Of a DNA stretch of 64,000 nt, positions 13,366-24,335 are shown in pieces. The notes under the pieces were generated by a model, which was not told the DNA's origin, searched no databases, and saw nothing but the letters and a program-made list of their open reading frames with translations. A program made the translations under genes and the position numbers. Each line of letters begins with the position of its first letter. Positions within the stretch are counted from its first letter, which is position 1. The DNA comes from Salminus brasiliensis (lineage: Eukaryota > Chordata > Actinopteri > Characiformes > Bryconidae): positions 33,162,932 to 33,226,931 of the forward strand of contig NC_132892.1 of NCBI RefSeq assembly GCF_030463535.1. The letters run 5' to 3'.

Positions 13366-16300
13366 ATAATAATAATAATAATAATAATTCACTTGTAATT
13401 TAAGATGTTGGTAATAACAGTTTCAGTTACAGTATCTGTTTAAACATAAATAACTCACTGCAATGTGTTTCAGAGTGAAGTTGACTGGTTCAGTGAGCTG
13501 TGTGTTGGAAGTTTTGGGCAGTGTAGCCGACACCACAGTGGACATCATGGTTTTCACTGTGTTGCTAGTTGCGTTGAAGAGGTTGGGGCTTAGCATGCTG
13601 GCCATGTTAGTGTACTTAATAAAGGCCACGGCAGCTGATCCTGAAATTAAGTTAAAAAACATACAATTAACAAATCCTGTAATTCATTATAAATTATACA
13701 TTACAGCTTTCTAGATTATAACTAACATTGATACTTAGATTATAAACTAAGTCTTAGTTAGCAGCCACAGTGGAAGAATGCTAGTGTAGGGGTTGTGTGG
13801 CTCTAGAAAGGGGACAGTATGATCACATTAGGCAGTAGGTTTAGGGGTTGATGGGGCAGATTTATTCAATGCACCACTACATTCATTATGACTTTTAGAG
13901 CAAATTGCATCACAGTAAGAAGTTTGCAAATTCATTAATGACAATATGATAATTTGTACTGAATATCATGGCAAACATCACAACTGCAATTGAGAAAAAC
14001 TTGACTTGAATTTCTTGTAAAGGATTTCAGGGCATGTTAGTACAGAATTAGGTATGTTAAATGGATTCGCCAATCATAATAAATAACATATTTGGACAGA
14101 GAATAAAAATCTGCTATTCTGTCAGAACTTCAAATAATTAAGGTAATCCAATTTTTGTCTCTAAGCAGTTTGTGTCAAGCACTAAAACTCTCTGTATATC
14201 TGGACACTTTTTCTTTCATTTTTCTTGTGTTCGCAAAGGTTTATGTACAGTTGACGCCAATTGAAAACTATGGTTACAATTAATGATGTTTGTTTTTATT
14301 GTTATAAGATGGCACATGATTATGTCTATAAATAAATCCAAATACACAGCAAGTTGCGACAGAGTGCACATATATTACATATTTAGGAAAAAATGGAAGT
14401 TTCAAGACAATGGCAGTGTGTTTGTCTGAAAATGTAATTGCTCATGACAAATTTTGTGTTTGAAATTATAATGTTTGATATTAATATAACTTAGAGGAAG
14501 TAGCTGTTTTCCCTTTAGTCAAGTCAAGTCAAGTCAAATTTATTTGTATAGCGCTTTTTACAACTGTTGTCGTCACAAAGCAGCTTTACATAATTATTAC
14601 TTAATAAAGAACAGAGACAGAGAAGAAAGAAGAAATAACATGAAGCGTCAAAGACCACCGTGAGCAAGCCAACGGCGACAGTGGCAAGGAAAAACTCCCT
14701 CAGAGCTTGAGGAAGAAACCTTGGGAGGAACCAAGACTCACAAGGGGGACCCATCCTCCTCTGGCCAGACTGTTTTAAACATTAATGATAAAAATTACCA
14801 AACCAGGTACAACAGAAAGTTAATAGTTGTGATATTAATAGTGTCAGACAGGCACGAGTCCATCTAGGTTTCAGCACGGCCACCAAACAGGCAGCAGCGG
14901 CTGGTGGGTGAGCCATGGGTGGTGGCGGGTTGGGGGGGGGGACCCGCTGGCTGGACTGGTAGGTGGCAGCTGGTTAGATGCAGGTAGAGGGGACCTCAGC
15001 GGGCAATCTTCCTGCAGATCGGGCTGGGTGGCCATTTACTCGGGGAAGGTAAAGAGAGAGAAAGAAGCCAGACATAATGCTACACATGTGCAAAGTTAAT
15101 CTGTTCTACAGTTACCATTGTTGTTTTTTGAAATTCCAATGAGATCAATATCCATGGTAGCACTTTCTGATCCGAGCTGAGTGATGTTACTGAAGTTGGC
15201 ATTAGGTCCAACCACAAGGACTTGAACATCTGAAAAGACACAGCCCACAAGATGTTTCTATTTTTATTAAAAAAAGCAACATATCCCTAATATTGCTTTT
15301 CAATTAAAAATGAAGAATCCTTAATTGAGAACATTAAAAAGGAAAATAAACAGCATTTGAAGCCAAGAACATTATATATGTTCAAAGGACAGTAAAAGTA
15401 TAAATTATTTCTTCTTGCAAAACTATTTGATATTAAAATGGTCAGTTTAAAAATATTTTAGCGTATTTTAGCTCCACAAGGAATCTTCAAACAATCTCCA
15501 TCTGTACAGAACTGCTTTCCAACCTCTCTTTATCCTTTAAAATGATCAGGATGTTCTTTTGTTTCTGATATTTGTGCATGCCCTATGCTTTTATTTAATG
15601 TCTTGCACTGTTCCTCATTCAAGGAGCACATTCTATGCCAAGGATTCATGCTTAAAAATAATAGTGCTTCAAATGGCTTTTTGTGTGATGCCAAGAAAGA
15701 AACATTTTTGCTACCATAAAGAACCGTTATTGTAAAACAATTAAGGTGCAAAGAACTTTTTGAAGGTTCAATAAAGTGAGGATAAAGGTTCCTATTATTG
15801 ATTACATTATATTACTACCCAAAATTGTTCCTAGATTTACTTTTTTAAATTATGCTTTGTAGTTCTCTTATTTTTTAGAAGAGTATGTAAATGAATTCCA
15901 AATAATTTATATGTTTACTGTATGTACTGGTACATTTATAAACATATCATGTTAAAAACAGTTTTCATACCTAAAGTTTGAAGATCGATTCTTGTTGTGT
16001 TAAAGGTGTCTGTTTTCCTCACCAGTGTAGATGCTAGTTTCTCAACAGCATTCAGTACTGCATTACCATGTGCTGGGTTATCATCAGTTAAGCCTTCCAG
16101 AGTATTTGTATAATTCTGTATCCATTCCAAATATTTTTCCACACTCTAACCAGAAAGATAAATATTACTACTACTTCTACAAATTTACAAGCCATCAGTC
16201 CATCGAAGCACTTATACACACAATTAAGCAATAACTGTCCAAAATACCATCAATAATGTCTTACCTCTCGTGGTAATTCTTGGACTTTGATATTTTGAAG

Positions 16301-19300
16301 GTTTTTAAAGACTTCCTCAGCACAGCTTGGTGATGTCAGACTATCCTGAATTAAACATTAACAAATTGCTTTGAAATAATTATTTCTGTGCACACCACAA
16401 CATCATTACTGATGAAAAAGAGGGTTTTGTGTAGTTAGAAATAATTTAAACATACCTTGCATTCCTCTGTTTCAAGAACAAGTTCTGGAAATAGAATGTG
16501 AGAGTCACTTGACTTTTTACTTAAATCACCCAGATAAAAGTGCTAACTACTTCTGTCTAGTTTTAGCAGACCTTCTATACTCCTTTTAATAATGGCTGGT
16601 TCTACCATCCAAGGCCAAGCTAACTGTACTCTAGTCCAATAAAGCAGTGTATTGACAATAACCTGTTGATAAGCATATCATGACATACGGGTCACAAGTC
16701 AATAAATTGTGATACTGTAAGACAGGTGATTTTTAAAATCTAATTTTAGTTACACTGGCATAGTATAAAAACACCATCATATACATAAAATCTGAGTAAA
16801 TCAGAACAGTGAGATCTGAAGATAGAGTACCCTGCTATCAAGTGGTCAGGGTTTAAACACAACACTAAATGGGCAACTGTATGACACTTGCAGATCCATA
16901 CTGAGATGCAGTATTGTAAAACATTGCAGTACTACAATATTTTGATGTTTTCCTATACCGCTAAAATCCCGATAGCACTAACATTGCTGGGAACCAAATC
17001 CTTAAGCAAATGCAATAAATTTTTTAGTTTGTGCATCTGTCTTTAGACTTTTAATTGAGCAGAATATGCACCTAATCTAACAGAATGTTCTGTGGGCCAG
17101 ACTTCATCACGCATGGAGATCCCAGAGTCACATTCAGAGGAGGACGACTTCATGCTGGACGAAGGATCTACAAGTACAGTGGAGAACAGGTTGAACAAAT
17201 GTAGTTCATTTACTGAGAGTTTTCTAGATACTTTGATTGAGTCAAAAATACTACTAAAAAAGTTTAATAACATCATGAAAAAGAAGGATGCAAAGAAAAC
17301 AAATAAGGGGGTAAGGAAAGATTGGCATGTATAATACATGTGTGTCTCCTGAAGAACAAGTACAATAAATATTCCTACTACACCCCTAGCCTGAGACAAG
17401 TAGCGCCACCCAGCCTGACATGTAGATTTCTTGTTCCAAGAATAGTCAACATGGCACATAATGTTCTTAGGATGGAGTCATGTCATTACATAAAGTCATC
17501 TTTTGAGCTTCCAAGTAAATTCAGAGGATCATTCTGAATGAACTAATATTCAATTAACTAATATTCAACTTAAGTTTAATCTAAATGATTCTCTATTGAA
17601 CATAACCATACACCTTACCTGAACCATAACCTCAAGTCAACCCTAAAACTTTAACTCAAACCTTAACCCATTAAAAAAAATAATAAAAAATTACTTGCGT
17701 GGATATCCCAAAGATTCATTAACAGCTTAGAGGTTGGTATGACCTTAAAGTAAGATTTACTAAAAGTAAAGTTATGGATATTATTCAATATTTTGTGATT
17801 ATCTCCCACACTTTGGGTGCTGGGAATGGCATTTAGCAGTAACTTCCAACAAGCAACCATGCTAGCAAATACATAAATTAAAAAAGTGTTTACAAAGCTT
17901 AGGAGAACAGTACTTGAGTAATTTTAAGGACCCTAAGTGCTCCTCTGAGGTTTTTTGCTCTCCCTTACTATATTACTTGAAGACTTGCATACCTAAGCTT
18001 TATTAACTCCTGGAGGTTTAAGTTTTTGCTAACTCATGTATTTCAATGACTGATGAACAGCTTAGACGCTGGTATTGCTTTTGAAGAAAACAAAGAGTTC
18101 AGTTATGGCTGCTATCTAGCAGTTCAATGCTATTTATCATTAATATATATTTTTTCTTTTTTTTAATGCATTTACAATGCTTTTTAATACTTAATTATTA
18201 TTATAATCATATTATTCTTTGTCTTTATGTACAGCACTTGCCACTGTGTATAAAAGGTGCTATACAAATAAATGTGCCTTGCCTAAACATGTAAGGTTAG
18301 GGTTAAGATTAGTATTATGTGTCAGTAAGGTAGTGTAAAAATACTATTATGAGCATGAAGTGTAGAATAAAATTTACTATAAGACTATAAGACATTCTGA
18401 TTAAAGTTTGTCATAGTTTGTCAAAGGTGTACCATTATTTAGTTTTTACAAGAATAGCATACATTTTTTGATTATATGAATTAATATAACACCAAAAATA
18501 AAAATTACACAGAGCTACATTTTAAATATTGAACAGATTTGTCATAAACACTGTTGGTAGCAAATTTACAGAGCATGCATATACTGTAGTTGTATGCATA
18601 TTGTATGCATATGCGTATTGTTTCATGTCTAAAGCATTTGTAAACCTTAGTTCTGTCCCAATGTCAACTTGTGGATCCCCAATGGGAGCAAAAAAGGAAG
18701 ATAAGGGGTCAAGGATGGAAATATTTTTAAGAATTCCAGTTTAAAGCTCATCATGGTTATTCTTAGCTGTTACTTACATATGGTGTATGTTCTATTGAAT
18801 GGGATAAGGTAATAAAGAACCAGTCCTCCGCCACAGTCTAAATACCGTCCACTGTTGCTGACTACATCACAGGTGTTCAGGTCAAAGTCATTTTCACTGA
18901 TGTTATTCAGCATGAGGCTGTTATCTTTGGGAATGATGCTCAGGCAGTGGTAGACCATACGATCTCCTCCAATACCACTGAAGTTGTACCACCCTTCGGT
19001 CAAGTTGTGGTCATTATTTTTTTGGGAAAAAAAGTTACATCCAACATTTTGCCATGGCTCTGATAGTGTCCTATGAGACTGGCAAACATCTACAAAGAAG
19101 AGGATTACAATTAGATTTTAAACATTTCATGAGAAATGTCTCCATCTGAACACATCTGTCCAAAAACCCCTTAAAATCAATGCAATCAGCTACTTTAAGT
19201 TGCACCCATTGCTGGTGTGCATTTGCAGTGACATTGTAGCAAAGTCTTGCCAATAGAATAGGACTCTCTGGAGCAGATAATCATCATGAACCTATTGGCA

Positions 19301-21709
19301 CTATACTGCCTAATGCCAGCCGTGGGATAGAGGGGTACAAAGCCCCCTAGCATTGAGCTGTGGAGCAGTGGAAGAACTGTGTTCTCTGGAATGATGGATG
19401 GTGGTGCTCCATCCACGTTAAAAAAAATCTAGTTGGATTAAACATGAAATGGATCTCATCCAATTCAACCTGGATTTGGACGTTTTAATGCTTATTCTCA
19501 GTATGCCAACATTTTATGCAGAATTCATGAATACATTTAAAAATAAAATTATTATTTTTACCCCACTATACAGAATACAGAAATGACTTGAAATTAAACC
19601 TGGGCTCTGAAAAAGTATATTGTTTCTAAAAACAACAATTAATCATACAGTATATCATACATATAGTTTTTTTAATTAGTGTTTAAGTGTTATTAAAATG
19701 TGGAATTAATTGATCTTCACATGGTTCTTCAAATACTGCACAGAATGTAAAATAGATTAATAAACTAATTTAATTAGTTTATTAATCTTATTTAATTATT
19801 TAAATATTTTGACCAATGTTGGCAAAAAACTTTCACACTTTAGTATGTTTATAATTGTAATTATTAAGTGTGCAGATGGAGAACAAATGAACATTAAAAT
19901 AACAGAAAATCCAGATCTAGAAATCCTTATACTGTCTGAAAATGTTCTGAAAAACTGTCAAAATCTGTAAGATCATTAAGATTCTTGATAGGAAAAGGGA
20001 GAGGGGGTGATTGTCAAAATATTTAAATCCGGATTAAAAGCTTTGAAAAACAGCCTCTGAAGATGCAGGTGATATTACCATAATTAAGGCATTCTCCACG
20101 TTGTCCATCTCTGGTGTAGTTGTCAGTTGTGCTGCACCATGTACAGCTTGCATTGGAGTAAACACAACAGGTGTAAAAATATCCATTAAAATAGAATGGG
20201 AATACACATGGCACTCCTTTAGTAGTGACCCCATCTAGAAAACCAATAAACAGTCATTAGGAAATAAAATAAAGTGAGTAAATATTACAGACAGAGAACA
20301 CAAATAAACCCCAACAGCTGTAACTTAAAATGATATTGAACATTTTCGAACAACGATTTCAACAGAACTTCATGCGCTTGTTTAAATGAGATGCCATGTG
20401 AAGTTTGGCAGATATCAAAAGGGGGTGGAGCCAGCCCTAAATAACTGTTTCTCAGAAACCGTACATTTAATCAAGCTGCATTTTTGTTGGCAGATTCATT
20501 GGGTCAATTCAAACCACTTCAAACTTCCACCTAATTAGATGTTTTGCTAATTTGCATAATATGCAAAACCTACTTTTGTGAACTGGTACTAGGGGTTTTG
20601 ACCAATATTGATGTTTTGTATCAAAATACTCTGTAGAATGTAAACATCAATAATTATCACAAAATAACCTTATGCATTGTAAACAATATAGCCACCATGT
20701 AAATAAACATTTCATGTAAATTAATTTCTTCTGGCGCTATTAGTGTAAATATGGTAATTTCACAAGTGCACTGGCCACTCAGAAACCTGAATTTGCATGG
20801 TGTTGTGGGAACTATAGTGGTTTAAGAGTATTGCTATGTAATGGTAGTGTTCTTTGCAAACCACGGTACCACAGTACAAACCCAACTGTGACTTTATATC
20901 ACCAATTTCATGATCAGAATGTCATTCTGCCCGACATCAAATACCAAACCACAAAGTTCCAGGAACAGATGGATTCCCAAACACTGCTTACTCAACTAGA
21001 CAACTCTTGTATAGATTTAATATATATTAATAGATTTAAAATAATAAATAAATAGATTTTAAAATCACACAAATTCAAATAAAATGACATTACCCACAAA
21101 CATGAACATTTTACACTGCTCCTATACTGATACTGATCCCTATCACTTCTGAATACCAACAAGCAAGCCTCTAGCTCCCAATACACAAAACCTGCTCGTG
21201 TGGGCAGCAATGAAACCTCAACATATTGTGTAGGAACTATGTGCTGTATGAAAAATAAGCAAAATTTCAAAACTCAAAAACTGGTACTTTACTGGAGTCA
21301 TTGGTCTACGCTTCTCTTTACTCTTACTCTGTAATGGTTAGTAGGGTTCACTTACAGTAAGGCTTGCTAACAAGAACACCCATTGTTCCTATGGCGAATA
21401 GAAACACAGCAACCACTGTTGAGGAGATAAACAAACAAAGTTAAAATTCTATCATTCTACACCAAACTGAAACAGGCTTCAACTTGTTACAAGCATATAA
21501 CATATTTTAAAGCTTTTTAAAGCTATAAAGAATCATTCTGAAAGGTTCAGTAAAAAAACCTCTAATAAAGGTGTTTCACCATTTTATCCAGGCAAAGAAC
21601 CATTTAAGCAGCATGATTCTATATAAAATCATTAAAAATATATATTTAAAGAAATCTCTCTGTGATGAGATGTAAGGAGGACATGCTCACCTGGCAGATA
21701 GGAGCTCAT
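8202..21709 (-). CDS. ADGRE-like adhesion GPCR with FN2 and D8C domains
   Basis: Sixteen exons with GT-AG borders: 21691-21709, 21356-21415, 20079-20234, 18778-19089, 16456-16484, 16265-16345, 15971-16145, 15116-15229, 13459-13640, 13072-13230, 11691-11903, 10236-10468, 10051-10117, 9352-9443, 8822-8984, 8202-8285; about 712 codons if all are joined. Order of parts: signal peptide; fibronectin type II domain (GVPCVFPFYFNG, CTWCSTTDNY); D8C domain (EGWYNFSGIGGDR, LDCGGGLVLYYL); stalk; GAIN; GPS with CVYWNETEW and CTCAHLS, cleavage expected between Leu and Ser; TM1-2, TM3-4, TM5, TM6-7 (LGCTWSLGLF, FVFLNSQQGTFIFLV); short tail ending in ATKKK. The seven-helix part resembles EMR/CD97. Oddity: exon 4 ends in phase 1 with T and the next seen exon starts AA, giving TAA, and the EGF exon present in the left paralogue is not found. 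Either an exon was missed or the full receptor is no longer made. An ATTAAA-type signal lies about 50 bp past the stop. Confidence 0.85.
8445..8580 (+). repeat. decayed SINE fragment
   Basis: Contains GATTACAGGGTTGTG, GAGCAAGACCCTTAACCC and TTGGCTGCCCACCGATCC, the body of the same SINE family as the copy at 7353-7650. It is heavily mutated and lies in the last intron of the ADGRE-like gene. Confidence 0.6.
9038..9252 (+). repeat. (CTG)n plus dispersed repeat, copy 1
   Basis: A short CTG run followed by about 185 bp that recurs in inverted orientation at 22195-22400, at an estimated 90% identity by eye (shared strings ACACATCCTCCACGCTGTGC and TAGCTCACCGACAAGATCTC). A fragment of the same family lies at 12725-12815. 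The class is not recognised. Confidence 0.75.
9455..9492. repeat. (ATT)n microsatellite
   Basis: Trinucleotide run a few bases upstream (in transcript sense) of the TM5/6 exon of the minus-strand receptor. Confidence 0.95.
10471..10503. repeat. (AG)n forming the polypyrimidine tract of an exon
   Basis: On the minus strand this is a (CT)n run ending directly in the CAG acceptor of the TM3-4 exon, so a length-variable microsatellite serves as the polypyrimidine tract. Confidence 0.9.
10530..10850 (+). mobile_element. MITE with Tc1-type ends, copy 1
   Basis: Begins AGACAAAAGTATTGGGACAT and ends near TTTACATTTGGACATATA, with the internal strings ATTCCATAGAGAACAGT and CACTGCTCAATGCTGGGGG. At least five relatives occur in the window, near 19.2-19.4, 23.55-23.7, 35.45-35.8, 47.8-48.15 and 63.8-64.0 kb. 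No coding capacity is seen. Confidence 0.65.
12725..12815 (-). repeat. fragment of the dispersed repeat at 9.04 and 22.2 kb
   Basis: Shares CCCAGTCCAGCCAGCACAGC and TTTACCAAACCAGGTGTTGA with the 22.2-22.8 kb copy. Here the two parts are directly adjacent, which shows the undisturbed order of the repeat. Confidence 0.65.
13321..13388. repeat. (CTA)n-(AAT)n compound microsatellite
   Basis: Simple repeat in the intron between the GAIN and GPS exons of the ADGRE-like gene. Confidence 0.95.
14518..15085 (+). repeat. dispersed teleost repeat, long copy
   Basis: Starts with a (CAAGT)n-like run, then AAATTTATTTGTATAGCGCT, CACAAAGCAGCTTTACATAA, GGCAAGGAAAAACTCCCT and GGGGGACCCATCCTCCTCTG, followed by a GC-rich G-run section. 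Sequences of this style are abundant in fish genomes; I do not assign a class. It ends about 30 bp before a GAIN exon. Confidence 0.7.
17037..17470. other. intronic stretch with an unrecognised 80-codon open frame
   Basis: Lies in the long intron between the D8C exon and the microexon of the ADGRE-like gene. The plus strand has an open frame (17092-17334) with an acidic, serine-rich start and a lysine-rich end; the minus strand is also open. No family is recognised and no splice or poly(A) context supports it. It could be a decayed insertion or an old exon. Confidence 0.2.
17540..18770. other. AT-rich intron, no exon found
   Basis: Searched on the minus strand for the EGF-like exon expected from the left paralogue; no cysteine pattern with usable splice sites was found. 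The part near 18200-18285 (TACAGCACTTGCCACTG, TATACAAATAAATGTGCC) resembles the end of a fish retroposon. Confidence 0.5.
19190..19425 (-). mobile_element. MITE family copy 2 (partial)
   Basis: Minus-strand match to the family at 10.53 kb: CATTCCAGAGAACACAGTTC, TTCCACTGCTCCACAGCTCA, CAATAGGTTCATGATG. Intronic in the ADGRE-like gene. Confidence 0.6.
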
Positions 21710-21773
21710 GTCTTCAGTGTGGTCTGAGCAGAGAAGACAGTGGCAGTACAAGTACATCCATCTGCAGGACACT

Positions 21774-21800
21774 TTTAATGACATCATCAACAGCATGACC
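21774..21800 (-). promoter_or_regulatory. conserved upstream block of ADGRE-like gene 2
   Basis: On the minus strand TGTTGATGATGTCATTA, about 70-85 bp before the start codon, matches the block upstream of the left paralogue. Probably core promoter retained after tandem duplication. Confidence 0.5.
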
Positions 21801-22194
21801 AATAGGAAAGCAGGCTGTTTGTAGTCCATCCAGTTAGCTCATGATAGCTGTTATGGTGGTCCACAAAATAACAGTTTTTATAACTGTGTCTAATCTGCGT
21901 AAACAAAGGCTTTTACAACTATATCTGATCTGCATATATTCCTGGAAGCCCTCATAAGAGAATCAAATGATGTGGCTAAGATGTATGCTGGGGTCTCTCT
22001 CTCTTTTGTCTCAGCATGATGGTAGTTTCTCACATTTTTCCATAGTGTGAATCTGGCAGTTGATCTTTACATTGTATCATAATTTCATGATGAATGGACC
22101 AATAGAAATGCTCCAACATGTTGTGAAATAAAATCTTTTTACTTTGAGGTCCATTAAAGGCATTTTGGAGATACAATATTTTTTTGCTGTAGAA

Positions 22195-22436
22195 GCTTCA
22201 GATCTCATCAGAACAGATACAGGTGAACATAAATCCAGTAAAAAGGAGAAGCAAGAGCTTCTCATTCTGAAGAAAGAAAGTAGTGAGATCTTGTCGGTGA
22301 GCTAGCCTGAAGAACAGAGCTCGGTTCCTCCAGGGTTCTCCTGGACCCCCCCAGTCCAGCCAGCACAGCGTGGAGGATGTGTTTAACTCCATCAGCAGCA
22401 GCAGCTTCCACCTGATTTACCATCATTAAGCCCTGG
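22195..22436 (-). repeat. dispersed repeat, copy 2 (inverted relative to copy 1), left part
   Basis: Reverse-complement match of 9060-9250, preceded by a (CAG)-rich run at about 22386-22402. The repeat is interrupted at about 22437 by a LINE fragment and resumes at about 22788. Confidence 0.75.
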
Positions 22437-22787
22437 TTTACATTTACATTTACATTTAAAGCATTTAGCAGACACTCTTATCCAGAGCAACTTACAAAAG
22501 TGCTTTGCCATTTACCCAAGAAAAACCTTAGCTAGTTAGAATAGACTAATAGTTCAAAGATACCTCTAAGCTTTAGACATTACTAAGCACAAGACAATAA
22601 GGTGACCATAGTACTCTGCTGTTCGTCCAAGTATTCTCTGAAGAGGTGGGTCTTTAGTCTTTGAAGACAGCGAGCGACTCAGCCGTTCGGACATCCAGGG
22701 GAAGCTTGTTCCACCACTTTGGTGCCAGAACAGAAAAGAGCCTGGATGCTTGTCTTCTGCGGATTTTGAGGAATGGCGGGTCAATTT
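22437..22787 (-). mobile_element. L2-like LINE 3' end inserted in another repeat
   Basis: On the minus strand the sequence encodes a decayed C-terminal end of a reverse transcriptase polyprotein (RLFSVLAPKWWN, LPLDVRTAESLAVFK) and continues through AGCTTAGAGGTATCTTTGAA and AGCAACTTACAA-type sequence to a repeated TAAATGTAAATG tail. This links the abundant ATTTACATTTAC-tailed repeats in the window to a LINE 3' end. Confidence 0.75.
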
Positions 22788-22835
22788 ACCAAACCAGGTG
22801 TTGATTACTAGACTTCCTGCTAGACACAGTGATGT
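22788..22835 (-). repeat. dispersed repeat, copy 2, right part
   Basis: TTTACCAAACCAGGTGTTGAT continues the repeat interrupted by the LINE fragment, as shown by the uninterrupted order at 12725-12815. Confidence 0.6.
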
Positions 22836-23544
22836 GTTGTTTATCTAAGAAACAGACACACTGAAAATCTTCAGGCTGCCATGATTACACAGCTTGCCCA
22901 TATTTAACGAAGCCATGTGCAACAGAGCTTCAGCAGTTATTCATTAATGAAAAAGCAGCACAATGAGGAGGATGGAGAGCAGTCAAATTCATATTTTCAT
23001 ATACCCTTCAAAAATCATAAAATGTTAATCATTAAAAATGTGAGTGAAGAGAGAGAAAGAGAGACAGAGCACATGCAAATCATGGAACAGAGCTCACCAT
23101 AACAGATGTAGGTCAGGTAGGTCTCATCAGAAATGTCTACACTGGCAGATGTTCATCAGCCTTGCTCTACATTGTCTAAGACCACGATTGTACCATTAAA
23201 GGCCAGATGTTCTTCAGATGGTGGGCTAGTTTCAGCAAAGCAGCGACACTGACTTAGTTGTGGATGTGGTCGCGTGGTGGTATCAGGTTGCATACATTAG
23301 CTAAACACTTTACTAGACATACCTACATGACCAGTCAAAAGTATAGATACATTAACCCTTCCATGGCAGTGAAGCTGTAGTGGGTGGGAATGAAAGCCTG
23401 ATCAAGAGAACTACTTACATCTATGGGATGTGCATGTGGATGTGGCTTATTTTGGGTTTACAGCCTGTTTTCTTATGTTAATTTGGTGATTATGCTGCAG
23501 TTTCATTTGGTTTCTTTCTTTTTTTTTAAACCTATTGCCACCAT

Positions 23545-23725
23545 GGCTAATGCCAGGGCTAGAGGGATATATATCCCCCAACCCCTGCACTATTGTGCTG
23601 TGGAGCCATGGAACTGTGGTCTCTGGAATGATGGATGGTGCTCCATCCAGTACTTTTAAGATAAGTTGGGGAGTTGGGGATGAGTTGGGGTGGTGATCAT
23701 CCAATGCTTTAAACTGAATGCTAAA
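23545..23725 (-). mobile_element. MITE family copy 3 (partial)
   Basis: Contains CATGGCTAATGCCAGGGCTA, ACCACAGTTCCATGG on the complement and AAGTACTGGATGGAGCACC, in minus orientation. Intergenic between the ADGRE-like and CD300-like clusters. Confidence 0.55.
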
Positions 23726-24057
23726 GAAGGAGAAAGCACTGCTCCTTCCCTCCCCACCTGTCATCACCTGTCAGCCCATTTCTTTAATCTACAGGCCATG
23801 GCTGCTGGCCTAAGTTAAGAAATCAACCTGTCCAAAAACAGCAGGCGATAATGACTTCCAAACCTGATTTAGCCTACAGTAAACTCAACAAACATCAACA
23901 TGTTCACAAGCTAGCACCACAAAGAAACTTGTTAAACATCAACACAAAAAGAGCAACATCGTTTGAGTTCTAAATACAGGGTTGTTTGTATGCAAGTATC
24001 TAAAAAAATGCAAGCACATAAAGCTTTATTTTCTTTGAGGGCTTCTGTATCATTGGT

Positions 24058-24335
24058 GTAGTGCTCCCTCTAGGGTGCTTAGCCAAGTAAATGTTAGAGA
24101 AGAGGGTCAGGTACCAGATAGTTGCTGGTTCTATACCCAGGTTTGATTTCCAGGAACAGCATTTGTGGCTGAGTTGCCATTGAACAAGGTACCTTTAAAG
24201 GTGTTGAGGTGGATGTCTAGCACTCCAGATGTGTGTTTTCACTGCCCTAATGACTAGTGTGAGGTTGTTCACTACCATGGTGGGTTAAATGCAGAGGTTG
24301 AATTATTTTGTACTGCTGTGCAATGGAGGTAAAGA
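24058..24335 (+). repeat. decayed tRNA-SINE
   Basis: Shows GGTTTGATTTCC as a mutated B box, GAACAAGGTACCTTTAAAGG, CACTGCCCTAATGACTAG and ATGGTGGGTTAAATGCAGAGG, matching the SINE at 7353-7650 in order. Confidence 0.6.

Noticed and set aside
17043-17459. 138-codon minus-strand frame as the missing EGF exon
   Set aside because: It lacks the EGF cysteine pattern and has a hydrophobic, low-complexity middle; no suitable acceptor and donor in phase 1.
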